Program-made: the position numbers and the translations under genes
DNA from: Pseudomonas sp. KUIN-1
GTDB taxonomy: Bacteria > Pseudomonadota > Gammaproteobacteria > Pseudomonadales > Pseudomonadaceae
Length of the DNA stretch: 64,000 nucleotides
Assembly: GCF_009176725.1 (NCBI RefSeq)
Contig: NZ_AP020337.1
Span: 2,914,001 to 2,978,000, forward strand
Direction of reading: 5' to 3'
The notes under the pieces: generated by a model
What the model was told of the DNA's origin: nothing
Databases searched by the model: none
What the model saw: only the letters and a program-made list of their open reading frames with translations
Part shown: positions 43,547 through 52,467 of the stretch, piece by piece
Numbering within the stretch: the first letter of the stretch is position 1
Layout: the number at the start of each line of letters is the position of its first letter

Positions 43547-46500
43547 ATGAACATCAAGATTGAGGCGCTGATCGCCCGGAAGATCGGTTTCGCCTCCCAC
43601 CAGAACGCCGTACCGCTGGTACGTGAATTGAGTATCTGGAACCAGGAAGAAAGCGGTTTTGAAAACCTGACCCTGACGTTAAGCACCGACCCGGATTTCG
43701 TAGAGAGCCGCACTTGGCGTATAGACCGCATTCATGCCGGTGATCGCCTCAGCATTTCCGAGCGTGACATCAAGCTTAACGCAGGTTATTTGTCCGGGCT
43801 GACTGAAAGCCTCAGCGCTGACGTGGTGATGCGTCTTTCCCAGGGCGACAACGTACTCGTCGAGCAGCGCTTCCCGACAGAACTGCTGGCGCGCACAGAA
43901 TGGGGCGGCTTGAGCGCCATGCCGGAGCTGCTTGCGGCTTTCTGCATGCCCAATGATCCCGCGGTGGATCGCGTACTCAAAGCGGCCTCACAGGTTTTAC
44001 GGCGCGCGGGCAAGAAAGATGGCATTGACGGCTATGAGAGCAAGTCGCGCACACGAACCTGGGAGCTTGCCTCTGCCATTTGGTCCGCAGTGTGCAGCTT
44101 TCAGTTGAGCTATGCATTGCCCCCGGCCAGCTTTGAGCAACAGGGCCAGAAGGTCCGGCCTCCGAGTGTGGTTCTGGAAAACGGCGTAGCGACCTGTCTG
44201 GACACTGCATTGCTGTTTGCGGCGGCGTTGGAGCAGGCAGGCTTGAATGCCCTGCTTATCATGACCAAGGGGCACGCATTCGCAGGCGTCTGGTTGCAGC
44301 CTCAAGAGTTTTCCCAATTGTTGACCGATGAGGCGTCGGCAGTACGCAAACGCCTGGATCTGAAGGAGATGGTGGTATTCGAAACCACCCTTTCTACACA
44401 AACACCTGCGCCGGGCTTTTCCCAGGCGATTACAGCCGCCGAGCGTCAGCTCGATGATGAGCAGTTCATCATGGCCATCGATTTGCACCGTGCCCGGATG
44501 CAGAAGATTCGTCCGATGGCGCTCGTCTCAGTCACCGAGGGATCGGATGAGACAGCCGATGCTCCACCCACTATTGAAGGGCTGGAGGAGGCTCCGGCGC
44601 TTCCGGGGTTCGATGTCGAAATTAATACTGACAGCGAAGGTCCGGCCGGCAAACTGACGCTGTGGCAACGTAAACTCCTCGATCTGACGACTCGCAATCG
44701 TCTCCTGCATCTTCCGGACAGCGCAAAGGGCGTGCGACTGATATGCCCGGATCCGGCAGTGCTTGAAGATCTGCTTTCCAGTGGCCAGCGCATTCGCATC
44801 GTGTCAGTACCTGACTTGAACAGCAGTGGCCGGGATGTGGCCCTGTACGAGCAGCAGAATAATGAAAATCTGGTCGACGAAGTTGCTCGTCAGGCTCTGG
44901 CTCGCGGCGAAGTGCTCGCTACTCTGGAAAAGGTAAAACTTGAAGCAACCCTGATCGATCTGTTCCGCAAAGCGCGTAGCGATCTGGAAGAGGGCGGTGC
45001 AAACACGCTGTTTCTGGCCATCGGGTTTCTCAAGTGGAAGAAGAGTGCCGACGACCCGAAAACCTACTCCGCACCCCTGATTTTGCTGCCGGTAAAACTT
45101 GAACGTAAAAGTGCCTTGTCCGGGGTGACGCTCAGTCTTCTTGATGAAGAACCGCGTTTCAACCTTACGCTGCTTGAATTGCTGCGGCACGATTTCGAGT
45201 TGCTGATTCCCGGGCTGGATGGCGAACTACCCAGTGATGAAAGCGGCATTGATGTGACTGGCATCTGGAACATGGTGCGGCGAGCAGTGCGTGACGTGCC
45301 AGGATTCGAGGTGAGCACCGAACTCGTTCTTGGCACCTTCTCATTTGCCAAATACCTGATGTGGAAAGACCTGAATGCCAACGCAGCACAGCTGCTGCAA
45401 AGCCCTTTGGTCAAGCATTTGCTGGCCCCCTCTGAGGGAGATGAGGGCTTCTCCGGCTCAGACGAGTTTCCAAGACCAGAGCAGCTGGACTCGTCAGTAA
45501 CGCCCGCCATGCTTTTCGCTCCGTTGCCCGCCGACTCCTCGCAGTTATCTGCCGTGGTGGCATCTGCCGGTACTCACAGCTTTGTCATGGACGGGCCACC
45601 GGGAACCGGCAAGTCGCAAACCATTGCCAACATGATTGCCCACAATCTGGCCTTGGGTCGTCGCGTACTGTTCGTGGCAGAGAAGCGCGCAGCCCTGGAC
45701 GTGGTTTACCGTCGCCTGGCAGAGAAGGGGCTTGGCGAGTTTTGCCTGGAGCTGCATTCAAGCAAGGCGTCCAAAGTTGAAGTGCTGAAGCAGTTGGACC
45801 GCGCCTGGGACGTCAGCGACGCATTGAGCGCCGAGGAATGGGAGCGTGAAGCCACTCGTTTGCAGACGCTGCGTTCGCGACTCAACGAACTGGTCGAGGT
45901 ACTGCACCGACGCTGGAGCAACGGGCTCTCCCTACATCAGGCGATTGGTCGTGTGGTGCGTGATCATGGCCCTCAAACACCCAGGCTGAGCTGGCCATCA
46001 GGCACGCAACATGATGCTGACGAGTACAGCCAGTTGCTGGATCTGTCGCGTCGGTTAGGCTTGAACGGTGATGCCGCACGTAATCTGTCAGGCAAATTCG
46101 GCGCCTTGGCGCAGACCCAGTGGTCGAACGCCTGGCAGGCACACATTGCGAATGCCGCACGTGAGCTGCCGCAGGCCCTTGACGCGTTGAATGCGGCGAG
46201 TGAAAAGCTTCTTGGCCTGACGCACCTGAACTTGCCTGTAGCTGAAGTGGCGCAGGTTCAGCATCTTGATGAACTGGCGACTCTGGTCGTGGAGTCCTAT
46301 GGACTGAACCTCTCATTTGCTTTTGCACCCGATGCCGTCGCGCGTATCGCAGCAGCCCGGCGCGCGTGCCAGTTAATCGAAAGCTATCGAGAGCTTGAGG
46401 AAGGTCTGTCGCTGGATTATGCAGACGAAGCCTGTCGTCGCATTCCCGTTGAGGCGATGCGCAGCGAATGGCGAGATGCCGAAGGAAAGTTCTGGTTCCT

Positions 46501-49384
46501 GGCGACTTTCGCCAAGAAAAAGGTCGCGAAGAAACTGGCCTCTTCAGGTGGCGCAGCAGGTCTGCCGGACACGCTTGGCGACCTGGCGATTTTCGAACGC
46601 CTGCACGCGCAACTGAACGAACTGGATACATTGGCCGGTGGTCTGCAGTCGATCCCGGGCTGGCAGGGCCTGAGCAGTGACGTGTCACAGATATTTCGTG
46701 CAGCCTCGTTGGCCGAAAACCTGCGCGGGCTGATGAGCGGCCTGGCCGAATCACCGGACCACCTCGTTTCATTGCGCAGCGCCGTCGCACGCCTGGTCGT
46801 TGAGGCCAATGAAATGTTGGCGCCGGGCGGGCAAATCGGCGTCGCGTTATCAGCCTTGCAACAGGCTTTGTCTCGCTACGAAGACGCCGCTCGACTGTTT
46901 GCTGAATTGTCTGCAGTCGGTCCAGATACACAATCGAGCGTTGGCGCGTTGCGAGCTACTTCGCTGTCGATCCAGCAACAGGAGGAGCAACTCAAGGCAT
47001 GGTGCGATTGGTGCCGGGTTCGCGAGCAGGCAGGTGAGGCTGGTTTGGCAAGTCTGGCCCGTGCTGTCGAGGCAGGGAGTCTGTCACCTGCCGCAAGCGA
47101 GGAAACCTTCATTACGGCCTATGCCCATTGGTTCGCCACGCAAGGCATAGACGATGAACCGCTGTTGAGGAATTTCGTGGCTGCCGAACACATGAGCGAC
47201 ATCGGCGCTTTCGTTCGCCTGGACGACGAAATGGCGAAGCTGACAGTGCGTTATATCCGGGCGAAACTCTGTGGCCTGATCCCCTCCAAAAATGACATAC
47301 CCAAGAGCAGCGGCTTTGCCATTCTCAAGCATGAATTGCAGAAGTCCCGCCGGCACAAACCTGTCAGGCAACTGGCTGTTGAAATGGGCGACGCGCTGAA
47401 TCGTCTGGCGCCCTGCATGCTGATGAGCCCGCTGTCGATTGCGCAGTTCCTGCCCGCTGATCAACCGCCATTCGATCTGGTCATTTTCGACGAGGCTTCG
47501 CAGATCGCTCCGTGGGACGCGATCGGTTCGATAGCTCGAGGCAGGCAAGTCGTTATCGCAGGAGACCCGCGTCAAATGCCGCCGACGAACTTTTTCAACC
47601 GTGGCCCGAATGCCAGCGACGACGATACCGCTGAAGACATGGAAAGTATTCTGGACGAGTGCCTGGGAGCAGGGGTGCCAAGTCACAGTCTGAGCTGGCA
47701 CTACCGGAGTCGCCACGAAAGCCTGATTGCCTTCTCCAATCACCGTTACTACGACAGTAATCTCATCACCTTCCCGGCAGCAGAGACCCGCGCAAGTGCT
47801 GTGGAGTGGCGCCGGGTTGAAGGTGTTTATGCAAAGGGCAAAGGGCGCTACAACCAGGCTGAAGCCGAAGCCATTGTCAGCGAGACAGTCAAGCGCCTTA
47901 CCGATCCCGCGTTCGTGGCTGCTGGCCACTCGATCGGTATCATCACGCTCAACGCTGACCAGCAAAAACTGATCAATGACCTGTTGGACAACGCCCGCAA
48001 GCAATACCCGCAGATCGAGCCGTTTTTTCAGGACACTCAGACCGAGCCGGTGGTCGTCAAGAATCTGGAAACAGTCCAGGGTGATGAGCGCGATCTGATC
48101 ATGCTCGGGATAGGCTATGGCCCGACCGAGCCGGGTGCGCAGGTCATGTCCATGAACTTTGGCCCCCTCAACAAGGACGGCGGCTGGCGCAGACTGAACG
48201 TCGCCATCACACGGTCTCGCCGGGAAATGCTGGTGTTCTCATCCTTTGACCCGTCAATGATCGACCTGAACCGGACCAATGCCCGTGCAGTCCGTGATCT
48301 GAAGCATTTCATAGAATTCGCCCAGCGCGGACCAAAAGCCCTGGCCGAGGCGGTACAGGGCTCGGTCGGTGGTTATGACTCGCCGTTCGAGGAAGCAGTC
48401 GCTCAAGGGCTACGGCGCCTCGGTTGGCAAGTGATTCCGCAGATCGGAGTCTCTCGTTTCCGCATTGATCTGGGAGTTGTCCATCCGGATCGTCCGGGTG
48501 ACTATCTGGCCGGCGTCGAATGCGATGGCGCTACCTATCACAGCGCCGCCACTGCCCGGGATCGGGACAAGGTCCGCGGAGCAATTCTCAGTGGCCTCGG
48601 CTGGAGTCTGGTGCGGCTATGGTCCACGGAATGGTGGGTGGACAAGGAAGGGGCATTGCAGAGGCTGAACGCAGCGTTGAACGATCTTTTGGCGCAATCC
48701 CGGGCAGAAACAGAGGACCATCGGATAACAGAGCCGCCAACGGCCGAGCCTGTCGTCATAGACTTTTCTAACGGTCCCCGCATCAGTGGCGAGTCATCTG
48801 AAGAACTGGCTGCCCCAATCAGTGAGTTGTCGGCGGAGACGGGTGAGATTCGCATAGCGCGGTCTCATGGCCTTCCACCTGAGGCAGGGGGGCAGAAGGG
48901 CATCTATCGCATAGCCGACCTTTCTGCCCTTGCGCCATTGATCCAGGCCGACCAGTTTCACCTGCCTGGTTACACGCCGGTACTTCGCCAGCTCATTGAA
49001 GAGGTGCTGCGCCAGGAAGCGCCGATTCTCGATGCAGTTTTAGTCCAGCGCATTGCGCGTGTACATGGTTTCCAACGGTCGGGGCGGCTTATCAGAGACC
49101 GCGTGCTGGAGTTGGCGGAACAGCACCATTATGTCCAGCAAGCGGGGTTTGACGAGGTATTCGTCTGGCACGCGGAGGGCGACGTGGCCGGATGGACGAC
49201 GTACCGGATTCCGGCCTCAAGCGAGGACACACGAGCCATAGAAGAGGTTGCTGCTGAAGAATTAAGCATTGCAGCGGCGAATGTCGATGCCGAAGACAAG
49301 GCCCTGGAGGTTGCTCGACTGTTCGGTATAAAGCGCCTCACAGGACCTGCGCGTGAACGGATGGAGCGAATCTTCAGTGCATAA
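43547..49384 (+). CDS. Giant DUF4011-helicase-nuclease-DUF3320 protein (Hhe-like candidate antiphage protein)
   Basis: The protein has 1,945 residues. The N-terminal region (1-350) contains a transglutaminase-like stretch with Cys217 (NGVATCLDTALL) and His243 (KGHAFAGVW). A DUF4011-like region follows (about 365-560, LTLWQRKLLDLTTRNRLLHL). The SF1 helicase is split around a long insertion: Walker A GPPGTGKS near 683-690, Walker B FDEAS with Asp1315/Glu1316, GDPRQMPP and NVAITRSRREM. A PD-(D/E)XK/Vsr-like nuclease follows with Glu1615, Asp1641 and Glu1658-Cys-Asp. The C-terminus (about 1775-1850, IYRIADLSAL) resembles DUF3320. This order is that of the Hhe single-gene antiphage candidates. No neighbour looks like a partner gene. 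Defence function is inferred from architecture. Confidence 0.85.
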   Translation: MNIKIEALIARKIGFASHQNAVPLVRELSIWNQEESGFENLTLTLSTDPDFVESRTWRIDRIHAGDRLSISERDIKLNAGYLSGLTESLSADVVMRLSQGDNVLVEQRFPTELLARTEWGGLSAMPELLAAFCMPNDPAVDRVLKAASQVLRRAGKKDGIDGYESKSRTRTWELASAIWSAVCSFQLSYALPPASFEQQGQKVRPPSVVLENGVATCLDTALLFAAALEQAGLNALLIMTKGHAFAGVWLQPQEFSQLLTDEASAVRKRLDLKEMVVFETTLSTQTPAPGFSQAITAAERQLDDEQFIMAIDLHRARMQKIRPMALVSVTEGSDETADAPPTIEGLEEAPALPGFDVEINTDSEGPAGKLTLWQRKLLDLTTRNRLLHLPDSAKGVRLICPDPAVLEDLLSSGQRIRIVSVPDLNSSGRDVALYEQQNNENLVDEVARQALARGEVLATLEKVKLEATLIDLFRKARSDLEEGGANTLFLAIGFLKWKKSADDPKTYSAPLILLPVKLERKSALSGVTLSLLDEEPRFNLTLLELLRHDFELLIPGLDGELPSDESGIDVTGIWNMVRRAVRDVPGFEVSTELVLGTFSFAKYLMWKDLNANAAQLLQSPLVKHLLAPSEGDEGFSGSDEFPRPEQLDSSVTPAMLFAPLPADSSQLSAVVASAGTHSFVMDGPPGTGKSQTIANMIAHNLALGRRVLFVAEKRAALDVVYRRLAEKGLGEFCLELHSSKASKVEVLKQLDRAWDVSDALSAEEWEREATRLQTLRSRLNELVEVLHRRWSNGLSLHQAIGRVVRDHGPQTPRLSWPSGTQHDADEYSQLLDLSRRLGLNGDAARNLSGKFGALAQTQWSNAWQAHIANAARELPQALDALNAASEKLLGLTHLNLPVAEVAQVQHLDELATLVVESYGLNLSFAFAPDAVARIAAARRACQLIESYRELEEGLSLDYADEACRRIPVEAMRSEWRDAEGKFWFLATFAKKKVAKKLASSGGAAGLPDTLGDLAIFERLHAQLNELDTLAGGLQSIPGWQGLSSDVSQIFRAASLAENLRGLMSGLAESPDHLVSLRSAVARLVVEANEMLAPGGQIGVALSALQQALSRYEDAARLFAELSAVGPDTQSSVGALRATSLSIQQQEEQLKAWCDWCRVREQAGEAGLASLARAVEAGSLSPAASEETFITAYAHWFATQGIDDEPLLRNFVAAEHMSDIGAFVRLDDEMAKLTVRYIRAKLCGLIPSKNDIPKSSGFAILKHELQKSRRHKPVRQLAVEMGDALNRLAPCMLMSPLSIAQFLPADQPPFDLVIFDEASQIAPWDAIGSIARGRQVVIAGDPRQMPPTNFFNRGPNASDDDTAEDMESILDECLGAGVPSHSLSWHYRSRHESLIAFSNHRYYDSNLITFPAAETRASAVEWRRVEGVYAKGKGRYNQAEAEAIVSETVKRLTDPAFVAAGHSIGIITLNADQQKLINDLLDNARKQYPQIEPFFQDTQTEPVVVKNLETVQGDERDLIMLGIGYGPTEPGAQVMSMNFGPLNKDGGWRRLNVAITRSRREMLVFSSFDPSMIDLNRTNARAVRDLKHFIEFAQRGPKALAEAVQGSVGGYDSPFEEAVAQGLRRLGWQVIPQIGVSRFRIDLGVVHPDRPGDYLAGVECDGATYHSAATARDRDKVRGAILSGLGWSLVRLWSTEWWVDKEGALQRLNAALNDLLAQSRAETEDHRITEPPTAEPVVIDFSNGPRISGESSEELAAPISELSAETGEIRIARSHGLPPEAGGQKGIYRIADLSALAPLIQADQFHLPGYTPVLRQLIEEVLRQEAPILDAVLVQRIARVHGFQRSGRLIRDRVLELAEQHHYVQQAGFDEVFVWHAEGDVAGWTTYRIPASSEDTRAIEEVAAEELSIAAANVDAEDKALEVARLFGIKRLTGPARERMERIFSA

Positions 49385-49387
49385 AGC

Positions 49388-49411
49388 TAGCGCCCCGCTG
49401 ATGGGGCGCTA
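49388..49411. terminator. Bidirectional hairpin between convergent genes
   Basis: TAGCGCCCC and GGGGCGCTA form a perfect 9-bp stem around a GCTGAT loop, right after the helicase-nuclease stop. The hairpin overlaps the stop codon of the convergent phosphoesterase. A-rich bases follow; there is no long T-tract. Confidence 0.65.
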
Positions 49412-50527
49412 AAGCGCCCGCCGAAGCGTGATCCGGGTCAATTCCGAAGGTTTGCCAAGACGAATGGCAAACCCCGGCCAGAGTGCGGTGCCGTTGTTGA
49501 CGTACAGTTGCATCCCGCCCACCTCATAAAGCCCCGACACAAATCCGCCGTTGGCCAGGGCCAGCAGCCAGTGAAGGCCAAAGATCATGCCGCCATGGGT
49601 ATGCCCGGAGAGTTGCAGCGCTACGCCGTGGGTCGCTGTTTCCTCCGCGTTTCTGGGTTGATGGTCGAGCAGGATGATCGGAGTGTCTTTCGCGATGCCT
49701 GCTATGGCTTTCTGCAGATCTGGCGCAGGGAAGCCGGTTTTCGGCGCCGTGACATCAGTGACGCCGGCCAGAGCGATGCGCGCACCGTCGTGCTCGATCA
49801 GCGTGTGGCTGTTGGCGAGCGGGATCATGCCCAGAGAGACGAAGTGCTGCATCCACGCCTGGTTATCAAAAAAGTACTCATGATTGCCGGGAATGACGTA
49901 CACGCCGTCCGGCGCACGCAAATCGCGCAGGGCCTCGATATCCTGCTTCCGGTTGCTCAGCGAGCCGTCAATGAGATCGCCGGTGATGACGATCAGATCG
50001 ACACCCAGCGCATTTGATTGCTTGACGACCTCACGCGTCCACGGCGCATCGAACAGACGACTGATGTGCATGTCCGTCAGTTGCAACACTTTATAGCCGT
50101 CGAATTGCGGAGGCAGGTTTTTAATCGCGATCTGGATGTCTTTCACCGGCGGCACGCGCACGGCCTGCTGGACACCGACTGCCGCCAGCACCAGAGCTGC
50201 CACACCGATGAAGTACCGCAGATTGGCCGGAATGCTCAGCGTCTGCCAGCGCACCAGCATCGTCAGCAATGTGCCGATGTCGACAATGATTTGCAGTACC
50301 GCCAGCAACAGGATCGCGCCGAACGCCCAGTTGAACAGCATCACGATGTAGCGTGGAAACTCCGGCGAGAACACGCTGCCGGAGGAAAACCGGCAATACA
50401 GATGGTATTGCGAGGCAAGGACAAGCAGCACCGCAACGGCGATTTTCGCCGATAACGCCCAGGGCATCGGCCATAGGAATCGGGCGATGACGTACAGGCA
50501 GGGCATGCTGAACATGACGTGAAACAT
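49409..50527 (-). CDS. Membrane-anchored metallophosphoesterase (YkuE/YaeI-like)
   Basis: This 372-residue protein has four hydrophobic segments in its first 150 residues, followed by a calcineurin-like phosphoesterase domain. The metal-site motifs are all present: LQLTDMHIS (D-x-H), VITGDLID (GD), IPGNHEYF (GNHE), LLDHQP and LSGHTHGG (GH-TH). The ATG at 50527 has GGAG 7 bases upstream. The frame stays open further upstream, but that part encodes a fragment of an unrelated aldo/keto reductase and is not part of this gene. Substrate unknown; relatives act on lipids or phosphodiesters at the membrane. Confidence 0.85.
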   Translation of the reverse strand: MFHVMFSMPCLYVIARFLWPMPWALSAKIAVAVLLVLASQYHLYCRFSSGSVFSPEFPRYIVMLFNWAFGAILLLAVLQIIVDIGTLLTMLVRWQTLSIPANLRYFIGVAALVLAAVGVQQAVRVPPVKDIQIAIKNLPPQFDGYKVLQLTDMHISRLFDAPWTREVVKQSNALGVDLIVITGDLIDGSLSNRKQDIEALRDLRAPDGVYVIPGNHEYFFDNQAWMQHFVSLGMIPLANSHTLIEHDGARIALAGVTDVTAPKTGFPAPDLQKAIAGIAKDTPIILLDHQPRNAEETATHGVALQLSGHTHGGMIFGLHWLLALANGGFVSGLYEVGGMQLYVNNGTALWPGFAIRLGKPSELTRITLRRAL

Positions 50528-50597
50528 TAACGTGCTCCGTTGGCGATATCGATGAAGTGGATAACTGCGTGAGGGGCACGGGCAGTAATGAGGTCGA

Positions 50598-50702
50598 ACT
50601 ATTCGTACTGCAGCGTATTGCCGGGCCGGGGTGCCAAAGATCATCGTACCGAGGCAGAATTCCGACACAAGCAGACCTGAGCTGCCAAGTTTCTGGTAAT
50701 GA
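50598..50702 (-). pseudogene. Remnant of an aldo/keto reductase N-terminus
   Basis: Read leftwards this stretch gives HYQKLGSSGLLVSEFCLGTMIFG, the typical first 25 residues of an aldo/keto reductase (Y-x-x-L-G-x-S-G-L-x-V-S ... L-G-T-M-x-F-G). The initiator codon has been lost and the similarity stops after some 35 codons. It is therefore a fragment left by a deletion. Confidence 0.7.
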
Positions 50703-50855
50703 GCGGCGATTGTCGAGCCATGCTTGAACGTGTCGATATATCGGCAGGCACCCACATCGATAGCGCTGAGCAGGTATCGTGCAGGCGACACGCTGCAGAA
50801 CACGCGGCCCGAGCCGATCGCCGGGCCGGGGCAGACTATCGTGGCGCCGCGCCTG

Positions 50856-51181
50856 GTGAGCCTCATCATCCGGGATGTTCAAATCCTGCGTGGCAGATAC
50901 GGCCCCAGACAATTACCAGAGCGCATTCCCATGTCCGAAAGCGTGGGTGAGGTCATCGCGGTAGGCGAGGGCGTCAGCCAGGTCAAACCGGCTGAACTCG
51001 TTTTGTGTCTGGGGACCGGCGGAGTGGCGCTGGCTGAGTTCTTATTCAAGCCATCGAGGCCAATGGAATTGCAACGGTAGTCGCCAGGACATTCAAATTT
51101 GCCGATGCCACCGAAGCCTACGCGTATTTCGCCGCTGCGCAGCACATCGGCAAGGTATTGATCGAGTTTGAACAGGGGTAA
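50856..51181 (+). pseudogene. Deleted and frameshifted zinc-type alcohol dehydrogenase/quinone reductase
   Basis: The first part reads VSLIIRDVQILRGRYGP ... VGEVIAVGEGVSQVKPAE, as in the N-terminal half of MDR-family dehydrogenases, and runs straight into LVLCLGTGGVALAEF, normally some 80 residues later. After a frameshift near 51035-51041 the C-terminus follows: IQAIEANGIATVVARTFKFADATEAYAYF ... HIGKVLIEFEQG, stop at 51179-51181. About two thirds of the original gene is missing. Confidence 0.8.
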
Positions 51182-51612
51182 GGTCACCGCGCCGTAGTTG
51201 AACCTATAGCGAAAGGCTTACACGAGCCGGAGTGGATCAGCCCTGTACGACTCGCTCGCGAAGTAGCAATCTATACCCATCAACCGTTGCGCAGGAGGCG
51301 CTTCGGAGGTCAAGGATGATCACCATTGCCGGGATGGCTACTGACAGGATGTTGGAATGGTATTGATAGAAAAAAACGACCCGCTTCGGCGGGTTTTTTT
51401 ATGGGCGCAAGGAATGGCGCGATGCGCACATGCCTGAACAGGGTGGTCGTTTACACTCGACGTTGATCAGTCGAGCGATGCGGTGATGATCTCTGGCATA
51501 CGCCCGATGGCGCGGCGGTCGCGGTCGCGACGGGTATCAACCGATCTACAGACCGTACCGCTGCATGGCGGGAAAATCCCCGAACGTGGGACAGCAATTG
51601 GACGCCTTCTGC
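51182..51612. other. Gap between pseudogene and salA 3' end
   Basis: There are 431 bases. They contain a 16-codon reading frame (51316-51366, MITIAGMATDRMLEWY) with a GGAGG 6 bases before its ATG, and a strong terminator 14 bases later. The rest shows no gene. Whether the mini-frame is a translated peptide, a leader or debris cannot be told. Confidence 0.4.
51380..51400. terminator. Strong intrinsic terminator, bidirectional
   Basis: CCCGC-TTCG-GCGGG is followed by seven T and preceded by a run of seven A (51370-51376), so it can act on both strands. On the minus strand it would end the salA transcript about 210 bases after its stop. On the plus strand it ends whatever reads through the 16-codon frame. 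Confidence 0.85.
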
Positions 51613-52467
51613 TCAGACAGCTGCCTGAAACATCTCTACAGGGATGGAGTGCTGCACGCGATGCTCGGTATGCAACCAGCGAAGTAGCGCACTGCGACCG
51701 GCGATGCCCATTTTTACCGCAGCGCGTTTGAAGTAGCTTTCCACCGTGCTGACTTTCAGATCAAGCCTGTCCGCCAGTTGCGGTACTGTGAGACCGGCCA
51801 GCAGCCCGACACACACTTCGGTTTCGCGCGAAGACAGGCTCAGCGCAGAGGCCTCGAGGCGGCCAAGGAAACGCTGACGCAGGCCTTCCATGGCATCTTT
51901 GTTTTTCAGGCTTTTTGTGACAGGCGAGGGGATTGTCGAAATAAGGGTAGGCGTCACAGTCGCGATATGCTGCTTCACAATGGGCAACACGACCCAAGAC
52001 AGGTCCTTGAGACGGGCGCGCTCCTGACTGGTGAATGCCTTGGCAGAGGGTGACCGATAAACCGACAGTACATATTCACCCTTGCCCGGGTAGGCGAGAT
52101 GTACCTGGGGGAGAGATGCATGAGGGTGCAGTTCACCTGGCTTCTCCTGCGCGTTGTAGGCGGGTGACTCGAACCTGATGGATCTGTCGACGCGAGTGTC
52201 TGCCAGCTCTGTCGGGCTCAACAGAACAGGCTCCAGACGTCTGTTGTCGATCCCCGGGTTGAGCACCTGGTGCAGATTTCCACCAAAGACACCGATGGCG
52301 TGAGTGCCGGTTACTTCATTCGTAGATCGACTGAGTCCCTGAATGACATGGGTCGCATCCACGGGCAGCGAAGCGGTAATCATCTCGTGGAGCAAGCGGG
52401 CGAACTGACGGCTTCCAATACCGGAGATCACTTTGCCGAGATGCGGGAAAAGCTGTTGCATGTTCAT
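51613..52467 (-). CDS. salA: SalA, LuxR-type activator of lipopeptide toxin genes
   Basis: This 284-residue regulator has a C-terminal LuxR helix-turn-helix (about 215-275, LSSRETEVCVGLLAGLTVPQLADRLDLKVSTVESYFKRAAVKMGI). The N-terminal part has no acyl-homoserine-lactone pocket. In P. syringae pv. syringae, SalA sits at the top of the syr-syp regulatory chain, under GacS/GacA, and activates syrG and syrF. Position left of syrG, strand and length agree with salA. AAGGA lies 6 bases before the ATG. It differs from SyrG/SyrF in a longer linker and in the RWLH ending, where they have KWM. Confidence 0.85.
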   Translation of the reverse strand: MNMQQLFPHLGKVISGIGSRQFARLLHEMITASLPVDATHVIQGLSRSTNEVTGTHAIGVFGGNLHQVLNPGIDNRRLEPVLLSPTELADTRVDRSIRFESPAYNAQEKPGELHPHASLPQVHLAYPGKGEYVLSVYRSPSAKAFTSQERARLKDLSWVVLPIVKQHIATVTPTLISTIPSPVTKSLKNKDAMEGLRQRFLGRLEASALSLSSRETEVCVGLLAGLTVPQLADRLDLKVSTVESYFKRAAVKMGIAGRSALLRWLHTEHRVQHSIPVEMFQAAV

